Shown here: one piece after another, positions 15,533 through 23,365 of the stretch | How the letters are laid out: every line of letters starts with the position of its first letter | Numbering within the stretch: the first letter of the stretch is position 1 | Assembly (NCBI GenBank): GCA_947599825.1 | Contig: CANQFS010000014.1 | Span: 1 to 35,850 of the forward strand | DNA length: 35,850 nt | Source of the DNA: an uncultured Clostridia bacterium | GTDB taxonomy: Bacteria; Bacillota; Clostridia; TANB77; CAG-508 | Direction: 5' to 3' | Made by a program: the position numbers and the translations under genes | The notes under the pieces: generated by a model | What the model saw: the letters and a program-made list of their open reading frames with translations, nothing else | What the model was told of the DNA's origin: nothing | Databases searched by the model: none

Positions 15533-16489
15533 TTATTCTTCTATTATTTTCTCTATTGAATCTTCTCTCATTTGTTTAATAATGTTGCAACTATTATTTA
15601 GTTTTTCTTGTTCTTTATCAGTTAGTTCTAGATTTAGAAGTTCTCTTACCCCATTTTCATTTATAATAGCGGGAACACCAATATAAACATCATTTTGACC
15701 ATATTGATTATCTTCTAAGTAAGTAGAAATAGTTAGTACAGAATTTTCATTATCTAAAATAGCTCTTACTAAACGGTTTAGTGACATACCTATTCCATAG
15801 TATGTTGCCTTTTTCTTTTCAATAATTTCATAAGCAGCATTCACAACATTTTGATGAATTTTTTCTAAATCTTCTATAGGGCGATTTGTATCTTTCATAA
15901 TATCAATAATTTTTTTACAACCAATGTAAGTATGTTGCCATGGAACAAAAGAAGAATCCCCATGCTCTCCCATAATATAAGCATGTACATTTTTACTAGA
16001 TACTTCAAAATAATCTGCTAGCATATAGCGAAGTCTTGCAGTATCTAAAACAGTTCCTGAACCAATGACTTTATTTTTTGGCAAGCCTGATACTTTATAA
16101 ACTACATAAGCCATTAAATCTACTGGATTACTTGCTACTATAATAATTCCATTAAACCCACTTGCCATAATATTTTGGGTAATTCCTTTTACAATTTTGG
16201 TATTTACTTCTGCAAGTTCTAGCCTTGTTTGTCCTGGTTTTTGCGCTACTCCTGCTGTAATAACCACTATTTCTGCATCTTTACAATCTTCATAATTTCC
16301 TGCTTTTATTACCATTTTTTGAGGAGCAAAAGGAAGTCCATGAGATAAATCCATTTCCTCGCCAATGGTTTTTTCTTTGTCAATATCAATTAACACTAAT
16401 TCTTCAATTCCACCACGGTTAAGCATAGAATATGCCATACTCATACCTACGAAACCAGTTCCTACTAAAACAATTTTTCCTTTTTTCAT
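15533..16489 (-). CDS. ldh: L-lactate dehydrogenase
   Basis: This enzyme reduces pyruvate to L-lactate with NADH, re-oxidising the cofactor during fermentation. The N-terminal dinucleotide fold shows GTGFVGMSMAY at residues 11-21. SNPVDLMAYVVYKVSGL and GSGTVLDTARLRY are family motifs, the latter including the substrate-binding Arg. The catalytic His176 lies in GEHGDSSFVPW. The length of 318 residues is typical. L-LDH is preferred over malate dehydrogenase on overall similarity, not on a decisive single residue. AAAGGA lies 11 bases before the ATG, and an extended -10 lies at 16562-16570. I found no clear Rex operator in the leader. Confidence 0.93.
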   Translation of the reverse strand: MKKGKIVLVGTGFVGMSMAYSMLNRGGIEELVLIDIDKEKTIGEEMDLSHGLPFAPQKMVIKAGNYEDCKDAEIVVITAGVAQKPGQTRLELAEVNTKIVKGITQNIMASGFNGIIIVASNPVDLMAYVVYKVSGLPKNKVIGSGTVLDTARLRYMLADYFEVSSKNVHAYIMGEHGDSSFVPWQHTYIGCKKIIDIMKDTNRPIEDLEKIHQNVVNAAYEIIEKKKATYYGIGMSLNRLVRAILDNENSVLTISTYLEDNQYGQNDVYIGVPAIINENGVRELLNLELTDKEQEKLNNSCNIIKQMREDSIEKIIEE

Positions 16490-16561
16490 CTTTACATCTT
16501 TCCTTTCTAAGTTATCCTTTAGTTACAAAAAACTCATATATTACCTTTTTTTCTTTGTATT

Positions 16562-16570
16562 ATTATACCA
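16562..16570 (-). promoter_or_regulatory. Extended -10 element of ldh
   Basis: On the minus strand TGGTATAAT, an extended -10 with a poor -35 (GTTATG) 17 bp upstream. It would give a leader of about 65 bases for ldh. Confidence 0.6.
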
Positions 16571-16613
16571 CTTTTGAGCCAATACATAACTAAAAAGATG
16601 ATGTAATTTTTAA

Positions 16614-17939
16614 TTATTCAAATAGTTCCATAATTTCTTCTTTGGATAATTTATTCAAGAAAGTTTCATTTGTTGATAGCATATTATCCACTAATTTTGC
16701 TTTTCTTTCTTGTAATTCATATATTTTTTCTTCGATAGAATTTTTTGTAATTAATTTATATACTTGCACATTTCTTTTTTGTCCAATACGATATGTTCTA
16801 TCTGTTGCTTGATTTTCGGCTGATAAATTCCACCATGGATCATAATGAATAACCATGTCTGCTCCAATTAAGTTTAATCCTGTTCCCCCTGCTTTTAATG
16901 AAATAAGAAATACTTTAACATTTTCGTTTTCATTAAATTCATCAACTAATTTTATTCTTTCACCTACTTTAGTTTGTCCTGTTAATTTAAAATAGGCTAT
17001 TTTTTCTTTTTCTAGTTCTTTTTCAATCATAGGAAACATTGCTGTATAACTTGAAAATAGTAAAATTTTATGTCCTGACGCAATAGCATCTTTCATTACT
17101 TCCATACATTGAGAAAGTTTACTGCTTTCTCCCTTATAATCGCTTAAGAATAGACCTGGGTGACAACAGATTTGTCTTAACCTCATTAGTAATGCTAAAA
17201 TCTTAATTTGGCTCTTTTCAAATCCACTTGCATTTATTTCGCTCATTGCCTCTTGTTTTGCACTTTGTAAATAAGATAAATAGATTTTTTGTTGCTCCTC
17301 TTCCATTTCATTATTTAATACTGTAATTGTTTTATCTGGCAACTCTGTTAATACTTCTTTTTTAATTCTTCTTAAAACAAATGGCTCAATTAACATTTTT
17401 AGTTTTTTCATGGCTATTTCATCTTCATCTCTTACAATTGGCATTTCATAAAGTTCTTTGAATTTATGATAATTAAATAAATAACCCGGCATAATGAAAT
17501 CGAAAATAGACCATAGTTCTGCTAAAGAATTTTCAATAGGTGTTCCTGTAAGTGCATATCTTGTTCTTGCTTTCAATTCTTTAATTGCTTTTGCATTTTG
17601 GGTATTATTATTTTTTATATATTGTGCTTCATCTGCAATGATATATTGAAATTCATAATTGCATTTTTTGTATGTATCAATATCTCTCTTTAACAAGTCA
17701 TAAGAAGTAATTATGACATCGTATTGAGGTATATTTTCTATTTGTCTTTTTCTTTCTTCTGCATTTCCACGAATAACAAGAGCCTTTAAGTCTTTTGTGA
17801 ATTTTTCTATTTCATTTCTCCAATTTAGTGTTAAAGAACTTGGACATACTACTATAGTTGGCTTTGGAGTTGTTTGTGTTTGAACATAGTCTAAAATTAC
17901 TGCTAATAGTTGAATAGTTTTTCCGAAGTCCCATATCAT
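16614..17939 (-). CDS. SNF2 family helicase, C-terminal part (after +1 frameshift)
   Basis: This is the motor half of a bacterial SWI2/SNF2-type protein, a DNA translocase. The frame really begins inside the upstream piece: after removal of one base at 17925 the sequence reads GGILADDMGLGKTIQLLAVI, restoring motif I. Further motifs are VVCPSSLTLNW (Ia), DEAQ in IIADEAQYIKN (II), ALTGTPIENS (III), FLISLKAGGTGLNL (V) and ATDRTYRIGQKRNVQVYKL (VI). The ATG at 17939 is only the first Met in this frame and has no ribosome binding site of its own, so this piece is probably made only as a fusion with 17812-19941. Everything downstream of the shift is intact, which argues against old decay. Confidence 0.85.
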   Translation of the reverse strand: MIWDFGKTIQLLAVILDYVQTQTTPKPTIVVCPSSLTLNWRNEIEKFTKDLKALVIRGNAEERKRQIENIPQYDVIITSYDLLKRDIDTYKKCNYEFQYIIADEAQYIKNNNTQNAKAIKELKARTRYALTGTPIENSLAELWSIFDFIMPGYLFNYHKFKELYEMPIVRDEDEIAMKKLKMLIEPFVLRRIKKEVLTELPDKTITVLNNEMEEEQQKIYLSYLQSAKQEAMSEINASGFEKSQIKILALLMRLRQICCHPGLFLSDYKGESSKLSQCMEVMKDAIASGHKILLFSSYTAMFPMIEKELEKEKIAYFKLTGQTKVGERIKLVDEFNENENVKVFLISLKAGGTGLNLIGADMVIHYDPWWNLSAENQATDRTYRIGQKRNVQVYKLITKNSIEEKIYELQERKAKLVDNMLSTNETFLNKLSKEEIMELFE

Positions 17940-19941
17940 CTGCTAAAATTCCACCAAACCCATAACTATCTAGCACTTTTAACCATTCATATCCTATCTT
18001 TTGATAATTTCTTAGAGTAGCATTTAAATTTTTAGGTAAAACTATTGGACTTGTAAAATCTTTTTCTTCTACCTCATGTACTAATTGCTGATAATTACTA
18101 TCTTTGCTAACATTTGTTATTTTGTTATTTTCTAAAATTCTATCTAAATATAAACTTCTATAAATAGGAAGTTTTAATTCTCCCTTTTCTAGTTCTTTGT
18201 ATGAAATATCCATTCCTTTTGCCATGCTATCTAAAAAGTCCATGGTTTCATTTTGTTCTAGTTCAATGAAGCTTCCATCTTTTAAACGATGATATTTTTT
18301 CTTTAAATGATATTTTTCCATGATTTCTTTTAATTCACTTAAATCGAAATCTATATTAGAAAAATCAATATTTAGTAGATTATTTTCAATGCGAACTCCA
18401 ATGTTTCCCATTTTGGGCGCTCTTATTTCTTTTTGCTTAAATTCATCTGTTGCAAGCACTTCAAATTTTTTCATATACGTTTCTATGTCTTGCATTAGGA
18501 ATTGATAAATGTCATCTTCTTTTACAAGTATTAACCTTGCTTTTTCTACCTCTAGCATGAAGCCAGATTTTTTAAACATTTCTAGAACTTCGTCTTCTTT
18601 TATAATATCTCTTGGAATGTCCTTTGGTTCTTCTATTAGAGGATTAAATTCTCTATCTCCATACACAAATTTTATATCTGCTGTAATATAATTTTTTTCG
18701 TTATAGTCTAAATAAAGTTTTACATATAATTCTTTAGGAATATACTGTTTTACTTCTTCCTCAATGGTATTTTCGATGTTCATTTTCTCTTTTACTTTTG
18801 GAAATACAAGTGAAAATAGTTGACTTACTTCTTCTTTTGGAAAGACTATTTGGTTAGTTAAGTTGCTACGAAATACCTGCAATAATTTTAGTGTATTTTC
18901 CTTAAATTCTTCTTCGCATTGATATAAAATATTGTTTTGGTAGAAGTATATATGACTTTTTCCTTCTATTATGTCATAGTCATAAATATCAACATTTGTA
19001 TACAAACGATATTCTCTTTTTCCTTCTTCTTGTATTTCAAATTTGACTTCTGGCTCGCCTTTTAAAAATAATACCATTTCCTCTTTTCCATCTTTTTGGA
19101 TAAGAACTTCTTGCCCTTGTAAAACTTCAAATAGTTCGTCCATTCCACTATTAGATATGGTAATATAGCCATCTTCCATAGTTCTTCCATAATAACTATA
19201 TTGGTTTGTAGATTCATTAGCATATTTTATAATTTCTGCATATTTCAATATATAATTTAAAAGTGGAAGGCTTTTCATTGAAAATGCTTCTTCTTCATGT
19301 GTAAAGGCTAATTTTGCTCCATAAGAATAATATTCTTTTTTTTGCATTCTATCAAAAAATTCTGGGAAATTTTTTAGTTTATATAATTGCTTTTCTCCTA
19401 GTTTGATTTCCAATTTTATATTTTTTAAATATGAATTATAAATTATTTTTGGCTCTAATTTAATACTATGAGGCATAATTCTATTTTTCTTTTCTAGCTG
19501 TTCTTCTTCATGGTTTGGGTAAAATGCATGTATTAACTGTTTAAAATTACGATATTTTTCTTCTTGCTTTTGATATTTTTGATACATTGCCATATCGCTT
19601 TGCTTTTCTTCTGTTTCTCCTGAAAATATACGAATGTAATTTTCATTACTGTCAAATTCTAAAAGAGTTGCTAAAATATGTTTGCACGTTCCATAATGGC
19701 TATAATAGTCTTCACAAGTACAGCTAACATCTTCTATTTCGCCTTGTACAACTTGCATATAGACATCGTAAATTTCTCCATGCCCTTTTACTTTGGAGCG
19801 GATTTCAAAATTGTTACTATTTTCATATATCACTTTTTTGATATTTATTCTTTTTTGCAAAACATAATTTTCTGCTTTTTCCTGCCTTGCTTGTCCTGCT
19901 GATATGCGCAATTCGTTTAAAATAATTGGATTAACTATCAT
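17812..19941 (-). CDS. SNF2 family helicase, N-terminal part (SWIM zinc finger, before +1 frameshift)
   Basis: This is the N-terminal part of the helicase completed by 16614-17939. The SWIM zinc finger is at about residues 50-90 (SCTCEDYYSHYGTCKHILA, giving C-x-C and C-x-H ligands). A long SNF2-associated region follows, and then the start of the ATPase (LNATLRNYQKIGYEWLKVL, GGILADDMGL). At 17923-17925 the frame meets CTT CGG. Reading on in this frame gives about 30 unrelated residues and a stop. Shifting +1 at CGG gives GLGKT. The start at 19941 has AAAGGAAAGGG upstream; an ATG 11 codons earlier (19974) lacks one. A promoter is at 19991-20019. The intact protein would have about 1,100 residues, normal for this family. 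Confidence 0.85.
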   Translation of the reverse strand: MIVNPIILNELRISAGQARQEKAENYVLQKRINIKKVIYENSNNFEIRSKVKGHGEIYDVYMQVVQGEIEDVSCTCEDYYSHYGTCKHILATLLEFDSNENYIRIFSGETEEKQSDMAMYQKYQKQEEKYRNFKQLIHAFYPNHEEEQLEKKNRIMPHSIKLEPKIIYNSYLKNIKLEIKLGEKQLYKLKNFPEFFDRMQKKEYYSYGAKLAFTHEEEAFSMKSLPLLNYILKYAEIIKYANESTNQYSYYGRTMEDGYITISNSGMDELFEVLQGQEVLIQKDGKEEMVLFLKGEPEVKFEIQEEGKREYRLYTNVDIYDYDIIEGKSHIYFYQNNILYQCEEEFKENTLKLLQVFRSNLTNQIVFPKEEVSQLFSLVFPKVKEKMNIENTIEEEVKQYIPKELYVKLYLDYNEKNYITADIKFVYGDREFNPLIEEPKDIPRDIIKEDEVLEMFKKSGFMLEVEKARLILVKEDDIYQFLMQDIETYMKKFEVLATDEFKQKEIRAPKMGNIGVRIENNLLNIDFSNIDFDLSELKEIMEKYHLKKKYHRLKDGSFIELEQNETMDFLDSMAKGMDISYKELEKGELKLPIYRSLYLDRILENNKITNVSKDSNYQQLVHEVEEKDFTSPIVLPKNLNATLRNYQKIGYEWLKVLDSYGFGGILADDMGLRKNYSTISSNFRLCSNTNNSKANYSSMSKFFNTKLEK

Positions 19942-19990
19942 TTTTACCCTTTCCTTTAGAGTTTTACCTCTCATTTTTTTCTAGTGATAT

Positions 19991-20019
19991 ATTATATAGC
20001 ATTTTTGTTTCTTTTACAA
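19991..20019 (-). promoter_or_regulatory. SigA-type promoter of the SNF2 helicase
   Basis: On the minus strand, TTGTAA (20014-20019), a 17-bp spacer and TATAAT (19991-19996), about 45 bases before the chosen start codon. An ATG at 19974 would lie too close to the transcription start, which supports the start at 19941. Confidence 0.8.
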
Positions 20020-20121
20020 GTGTTATAAAGTTTTTTTCTGAAGGTTTCTAGTTATTTTTTTATAAGTTAAATTTTATGTCATACCATAACTATTTTGTCG
20101 ATTTCTGTCTTACGATTTTTC

Positions 20122-20150
20122 TTGCATTTTGTATATTTACATAATATAAT
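20122..20150 (+). promoter_or_regulatory. Promoter of the toxin-like peptide mRNA
   Basis: TTGCAT (20122-20127), a 17-bp spacer and TATAAT (20145-20150). The message would start near 20157. Its first bases (TTGCCTC, 20157-20163) can pair with GAGGTGA of the ribosome binding site (20186-20192), including two G-U pairs. This would be a 5' helix of the kind that restrains translation in par/Fst loci. Confidence 0.8.
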
Positions 20151-20198
20151 TGTTTTTTGCCTCGTTTAGAGAGTATTTTTTAAAGGAGGTGATTGTCA

Positions 20199-20273
20199 AT
20201 GAAAAATATCGTAAAATTATTAGCATTATTATTAGTTTATTACATTCTTAAGCAATTTGACTCCAATACATAG
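20199..20273 (+). CDS. Fst-like type I toxin candidate, 24-aa membrane peptide
   Basis: A 24-residue peptide that is almost entirely one membrane helix (KNIVKLLALLLVYYILKQF) with a polar end (DSNT). Its ribosome binding site, AAAGGAGGTGAT, is nearly perfectly complementary to the 16S anti-Shine-Dalgarno, far stronger than its neighbours. It sits between a consensus promoter (20122-20150) and a strong terminator (20281-20313), giving an mRNA of about 155 nt. A convergent antisense RNA shares that terminator. The start-codon region (20200-20218) is repeated exactly at 20322-20340, inside the antisense gene, so the RNA can pair with the start codon. This is the layout of par/Fst type I toxin-antitoxin loci. 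The peptide is shorter than Fst (33 aa) and I see no clear sequence similarity beyond its character, so it may be a new family. Confidence 0.75.
   Translation: MKNIVKLLALLLVYYILKQFDSNT
20200..20218 (+). repeat. Direct repeat, copy A (toxin start codon)
   Basis: TGAAAAATATCGTAAAATT overlaps the toxin ATG (20199-20201). It is identical to copy B at 20322-20340. Confidence 0.9.
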
Positions 20274-20280
20274 TGCAAGA

Positions 20281-20313
20281 AAAAACCACGAGTAGCAGCT
20301 CGTGGTTTTTTTT
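20281..20313. terminator. Bidirectional terminator shared by toxin mRNA and antisense RNA
   Basis: AAAAACCACGAG (20281-20292) pairs perfectly with CTCGTGGTTTTT (20299-20310) around TAGCAG, with further T to 20313. Runs of A and T on both sides make it work on both strands. The two RNAs therefore carry complementary loops (UAGCAG and CUGCUA) suited to a first kissing contact. Confidence 0.92.
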
Positions 20314-20321
20314 AATTACTT

Positions 20322-20340
20322 TGAAAAATATCGTAAAATT
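20322..20340 (+). repeat. Direct repeat, copy B (within antisense RNA gene)
   Basis: TGAAAAATATCGTAAAATT is identical to copy A at 20200-20218. It is transcribed only in the antisense direction, from the promoter at 20354-20382. Confidence 0.9.
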
Positions 20341-20353
20341 TTTTTCTATTATT

Positions 20354-20382
20354 ATAATACTCTATCTTTTCACAAATGTCAA
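20354..20382 (-). promoter_or_regulatory. Promoter of the antisense RNA
   Basis: On the minus strand, perfect TTGACA (20377-20382), a 17-bp spacer and TATTAT (20354-20359). It is stronger than the toxin promoter, as expected when the antitoxin RNA must be in excess. Confidence 0.85.
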
Positions 20383-20398
20383 TAGTTTACAATTAAAA

Positions 20399-22516
20399 TT
20401 ATTTTTTATTTGCTTTTCGCTTTGTTTTCGACGTTTTTACAGTTTTTGCTTTTTTTGTAGTTTTTGTTGCTTTTTTTGAAGTTTTTTTCTTTGTTTCAAC
20501 TGTAACGTTCTCTTCTGGCTCCCATTTTTCTCCTAATTTTGGTTTATTCCATGAAATATAATTGCAGCTTTGAGGATTATTTTCACAAATATAATAATTT
20601 CTCTTTCTCTTAGTTTTTCTAACTTGTACCTTTCCTCCGCAAACTGGACATGGTACATCTATGGTTTCTATAATCGGCTTTGCATTTTTACATTCTGGAT
20701 ATCCTGGGCAAGCTAAGAATTTTCCGTATCTTCCATATTTATAGACCATCATTCTTCCGCATTTTTCGCATGGTACATCTGAAACTTCTTCTTCTAATTT
20801 GACATGCTCTAATTCTTTTTCTACTTTTTCTACCGTTACTTTAAAAGGTTCATAAAATTCCCTAATAACCTGTTTCCATGCTTCTTTTCCTTCTGCTACC
20901 TCGTCAAATTCTTCTTCTATTTTAGCTGTAAATTCTACATTTATAATATCGTGAAAGTTTTCTACTAATAAGTTATTAACTACTTTTCCAAGTTCTGTTG
21001 GCATTAATTGTTTTTGTTCCTTCTCAACATATCTTCTTTCCAAAATAGTAGTAATAGTTGGAGAATAGGTACTTGGTCTTCCAATTCCTTTTTCTTCTAA
21101 TGCCTTTACTAAACTTGCTTCTGTGTATCTTGGTGGTGGCTCTGTAAAACTTTGCTTTGGCTCTATTTTTTGCTTCTTTAATTCTTCTTTTTCTTTTAAT
21201 TCTGGTAAAGTATTTTCTTGTTCTTTTTTATTTTCTTCCTTTTTGCTATCTTCTGATTCTACATATAAAGTCATAAAACCCTTAAATTTTAGTGTTTGAC
21301 CATTTGCTTTAAATAAATAGTCATTTGCCTTAATATCAACAGCTACTGTATCAAATATAGCTGCAGACATTTGACTTGCAATAAAACGATTGTAAATTAG
21401 TTTATATAGCTTATATTGGTCTGACGTTAAAGAAGCTTTTATTTTTTCTGGTTCTAACTCTACGTAAGTTGGTCTAATAGCTTCGTGTGCATCTTGTGCA
21501 TCTTTGCTAGTTTTGTAATAACGATTTTCGTAGTAGTTTTCTCCATATTCTTTTACAATATGCTTCTTTGCAGCTGCCCTTGCTTCTTCTGAAATTCTAG
21601 TAGAGTCTGTTCTCATGTATGTAATTAAACCAACTGTGCCTTTTTCCTCTACTTTTACTCCTTCATATAACCCTTGTGCTACTGACATTGTTTTCTTTAA
21701 AGTAAAGCCTAATTTTCTAGAAGCTTCTTGTTGCATAGTGCTAGTAGTAAATGGTGGTGCTGGCGTTCTTTTTTTCTCACTTTTTTTGATGTTATCTACA
21801 ATGAATTTTGCTTTTTCAATATCTTTTAAAATTGTATCTACTTCTTCTTTTGTATGAATATCTTGTTTTTTTCCGTTTTTGCCATAATAATGTGCTTCAA
21901 ATGCTTCCTTTGATTTTTCCTGTAATAAAGAAACATAGATATTCCAATATTCTTTTGGAATAAATTTTTCAATTTCTTCTTCTCTATCTACAATTAGTTT
22001 TACTGCTACAGATTGCACTCTACCTGCAGATAAGCCTCTTTTTACTTTTTTCCAAAGTACAGGGCTCATTTTGTAACCAACAATTCTATCTAATACACGG
22101 CGTGCTTGTTGTGCATCTTTTACATCTAAGTCTATTTTTCTAGGGTGTTTCATTGACTCTTGCACAGTTTCTTTGGTAATTTCATTAAAGGTAACTCTAC
22201 ATACGCTATCTTCTGGAATTTCTAATATATGTGCCAAATGCCAAGCAATGGCTTCTCCTTCACGGTCAGGGTCAGTTGCTAAATATACTTGTTTTGCAGA
22301 TGAAGCTTCTTTTTTTAGTGATTTTATTAAATCTCCTTTTCCTCTAATGTTGATATATTCTGGTTCAAAATCGCCTTCAATATCTACTCCCATTTTAGAT
22401 TTTGGAAGGTCTCTAATGTGTCCCATAGAGGCTACTACTTTCGTATTACCACCTAGAAACTTCTTTATAGTATTGGCTTTCGCTGGTGATTCTACAATGA
22501 TTAATTTGTCTGCCAT
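20399..22516 (-). CDS. topA: DNA topoisomerase I (type IA)
   Basis: This enzyme relaxes negative supercoils by passing one DNA strand through a break. The N-terminal Toprim domain is seen in LIIVESPAKANTIKKFLG and ATDPDREGEAIAWHL. The active-site Tyr lies near residue 300 in GLITYMRTDSTRIS. Two C-terminal zinc-binding segments follow (CEKCGRMMVYKYGRYGKFLAC near 600 and CPVCGGKV near 640), and then a Lys/Thr-rich tail that probably grips DNA. The length of 705 residues is typical of Firmicutes. AAAGGAG lies 7 bases before the ATG, and a promoter is at 22549-22577. The neighbouring antisense RNA promoter (20354-20382) starts just past its stop codon. Confidence 0.97.
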   Translation of the reverse strand: MADKLIIVESPAKANTIKKFLGGNTKVVASMGHIRDLPKSKMGVDIEGDFEPEYINIRGKGDLIKSLKKEASSAKQVYLATDPDREGEAIAWHLAHILEIPEDSVCRVTFNEITKETVQESMKHPRKIDLDVKDAQQARRVLDRIVGYKMSPVLWKKVKRGLSAGRVQSVAVKLIVDREEEIEKFIPKEYWNIYVSLLQEKSKEAFEAHYYGKNGKKQDIHTKEEVDTILKDIEKAKFIVDNIKKSEKKRTPAPPFTTSTMQQEASRKLGFTLKKTMSVAQGLYEGVKVEEKGTVGLITYMRTDSTRISEEARAAAKKHIVKEYGENYYENRYYKTSKDAQDAHEAIRPTYVELEPEKIKASLTSDQYKLYKLIYNRFIASQMSAAIFDTVAVDIKANDYLFKANGQTLKFKGFMTLYVESEDSKKEENKKEQENTLPELKEKEELKKQKIEPKQSFTEPPPRYTEASLVKALEEKGIGRPSTYSPTITTILERRYVEKEQKQLMPTELGKVVNNLLVENFHDIINVEFTAKIEEEFDEVAEGKEAWKQVIREFYEPFKVTVEKVEKELEHVKLEEEVSDVPCEKCGRMMVYKYGRYGKFLACPGYPECKNAKPIIETIDVPCPVCGGKVQVRKTKRKRNYYICENNPQSCNYISWNKPKLGEKWEPEENVTVETKKKTSKKATKTTKKAKTVKTSKTKRKANKK

Positions 22517-22548
22517 AATTTTCTCCTTTTTTTCTTTTATACTTATGT

Positions 22549-22577
22549 ATTCTAAAAGATTTTTTACAATTTTGCAA
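22549..22577 (-). promoter_or_regulatory. SigA-type promoter of topA
   Basis: On the minus strand, TTGCAA (22572-22577), a 17-bp spacer and TAGAAT (22549-22554), giving a leader of about 25 bases. Confidence 0.7.
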
Positions 22578-22705
22578 GTATTTTATGCTTTTTCTTTTAT
22601 TTTTATGATAATTTTTATAATTGCTATTATAAATAATGTACAAGACCTGCAATAAAACAAGATTACAATCAATTCATTTTTTTCTTTCTCTACTTTTTTC
22701 GGTAG

Positions 22706-22749
22706 AAAAAAATCCCTCCTTGGTATTTGTATTTTATCATGGAAGGATT
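22706..22749 (-). terminator. Possible minus-strand terminator in the topA-pilin gap
   Basis: AATCCCTCC (22711-22719) pairs with GGAAGGATT (22741-22749) with one mismatch over a 21-base loop. On the minus strand it is followed by seven T. It could end a transcript from the promoter-like site at 22942-22970 or read-through from the pilin-collar gene. Confidence 0.45.
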
Positions 22750-22782
22750 TATTCACACAACTTTTATATAATCTCAATTTGA

Positions 22783-22800
22783 GGGTAGAATTTTCTACCC
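22783..22800. promoter_or_regulatory. Perfect 18-bp dyad
   Basis: GGGTAGAATTTTCTACCC is a perfect palindrome in otherwise AT-rich non-coding DNA. With no U-tract it is more likely a protein-binding site or an RNA hairpin than a terminator. The rest of this 490-base gap (22517-23008) holds no gene I can support. Confidence 0.5.
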
Positions 22801-22941
22801 TTCTTAATACTTTAATTTTACAAAATTTATCTTAATTTTTGGACAACTGTTTTTTGTAATTTTATATTATTTTAATTTATTTATGAAAAATGAACTTATA
22901 AAAACAAAAATAATTATCTAGGTTTTAGATTACATAACTAT

Positions 22942-22970
22942 ATTATACAAGAGGTTCACGCTATTTTCAA
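22942..22970 (-). promoter_or_regulatory. Promoter-like site downstream of the pilin-collar gene
   Basis: On the minus strand, TTGAAA (22965-22970), a 17-bp spacer and TATAAT (22942-22947). There is no gene behind it, so it may drive an untranslated RNA of about 230 nt ending near 22706. A chance match in AT-rich DNA is possible. Confidence 0.4.
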
Positions 22971-23008
22971 TATTTGCTCTTTCCACCTCACATTATACCT
23001 CTTTATTC

Positions 23009-23365
23009 TTATGCGGTTCTTTCAAAAATGTTAACAACATAATATGGATTCATCACATTTATAGCTGAACCATTGCCTGTCGCACCAGTTGTGGTGGCTT
23101 TAGTAGTCTGTCCACTCACATTAATCGTCGTAGTTTCAGTACTTTTGGCTGTTTCCCAAGCCAAAATGTAATCATTAACTCCCCAATTTTCGAAGGGAGT
23201 CCCATTGGACATCACATAACCCCCTATAGATCTGTAACCAGTTTTTTGCATGAACGTGGCGAGTGTACCGTCCTGTACATGGTTATGGCTTCCAGACCAA
23301 CTTGAAACACTTGTTGATGGCACGCTATGGCTATGACTTGGTAAATTATTTGTATTTAGAGTCAC
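23009..23365 (-). CDS. Phage tail-collar-like C-terminal domain of pilin fusion (after +1 frameshift)
   Basis: This is the C-terminal part of the protein that starts at 24311. Removing one base at 23381 joins the frames as YTLKSTGGASTVTLNTNNLP, the normal collar sequence. Motifs typical of tail-collar fibre tips follow: LPSHSHS, GSHNHVQDG, and the ending NPYYVVNIFERTA, in place of the usual PPY.AVY.WKRTA. In phages this domain tips short tail fibres and binds the host surface or metal ions through its His residues. The ATG at 23365 has no ribosome binding site, so the piece is probably made only by frameshifting from the upstream part. The DNA looks less AT-rich than its neighbours, which hints at acquisition. 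Confidence 0.75.
   Translation of the reverse strand: MTLNTNNLPSHSHSVPSTSVSSWSGSHNHVQDGTLATFMQKTGYRSIGGYVMSNGTPFENWGVNDYILAWETAKSTETTTINVSGQTTKATTTGATGNGSAINVMNPYYVVNIFERTA

Larger units (their letters stand above)
20281..20347 (-). ncRNA. Candidate RNA antitoxin, about 67 nt
   Basis: It is transcribed leftward from a near-perfect promoter at 20354-20382 and ends at the bidirectional terminator. The 5' part carries the complement of the direct repeat (20340 down to 20322), so it can pair over 19 bases with the toxin mRNA across its start codon, 122 bases away in the genome. The 3' part is the terminator hairpin, fully complementary to that of the toxin mRNA. Size and layout match RNA II of the pAD1 par locus (about 65 nt). 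There is no open reading frame. Confidence 0.72.

Noticed and set aside
16490..16561. Rex redox-repressor site in the ldh leader
   Set aside because: TTGTAAC and TAACTTAG are loosely similar to Rex half-sites but spacing and symmetry do not fit.
16614..19974. Plain pseudogene call for the SNF2 helicase
   Set aside because: Only one base is out of place, all motifs are kept on both sides, and the same codon context recurs at the other frameshift. I therefore list the two parts as coding and leave error, recent mutation and programmed shift open.
22583..22777. Minus-strand open frame of 64 codons between topA and the pilin-collar gene
   Set aside because: It starts at TTG with no ribosome binding site and overlaps the topA promoter at its far end. 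Composition is random-looking.
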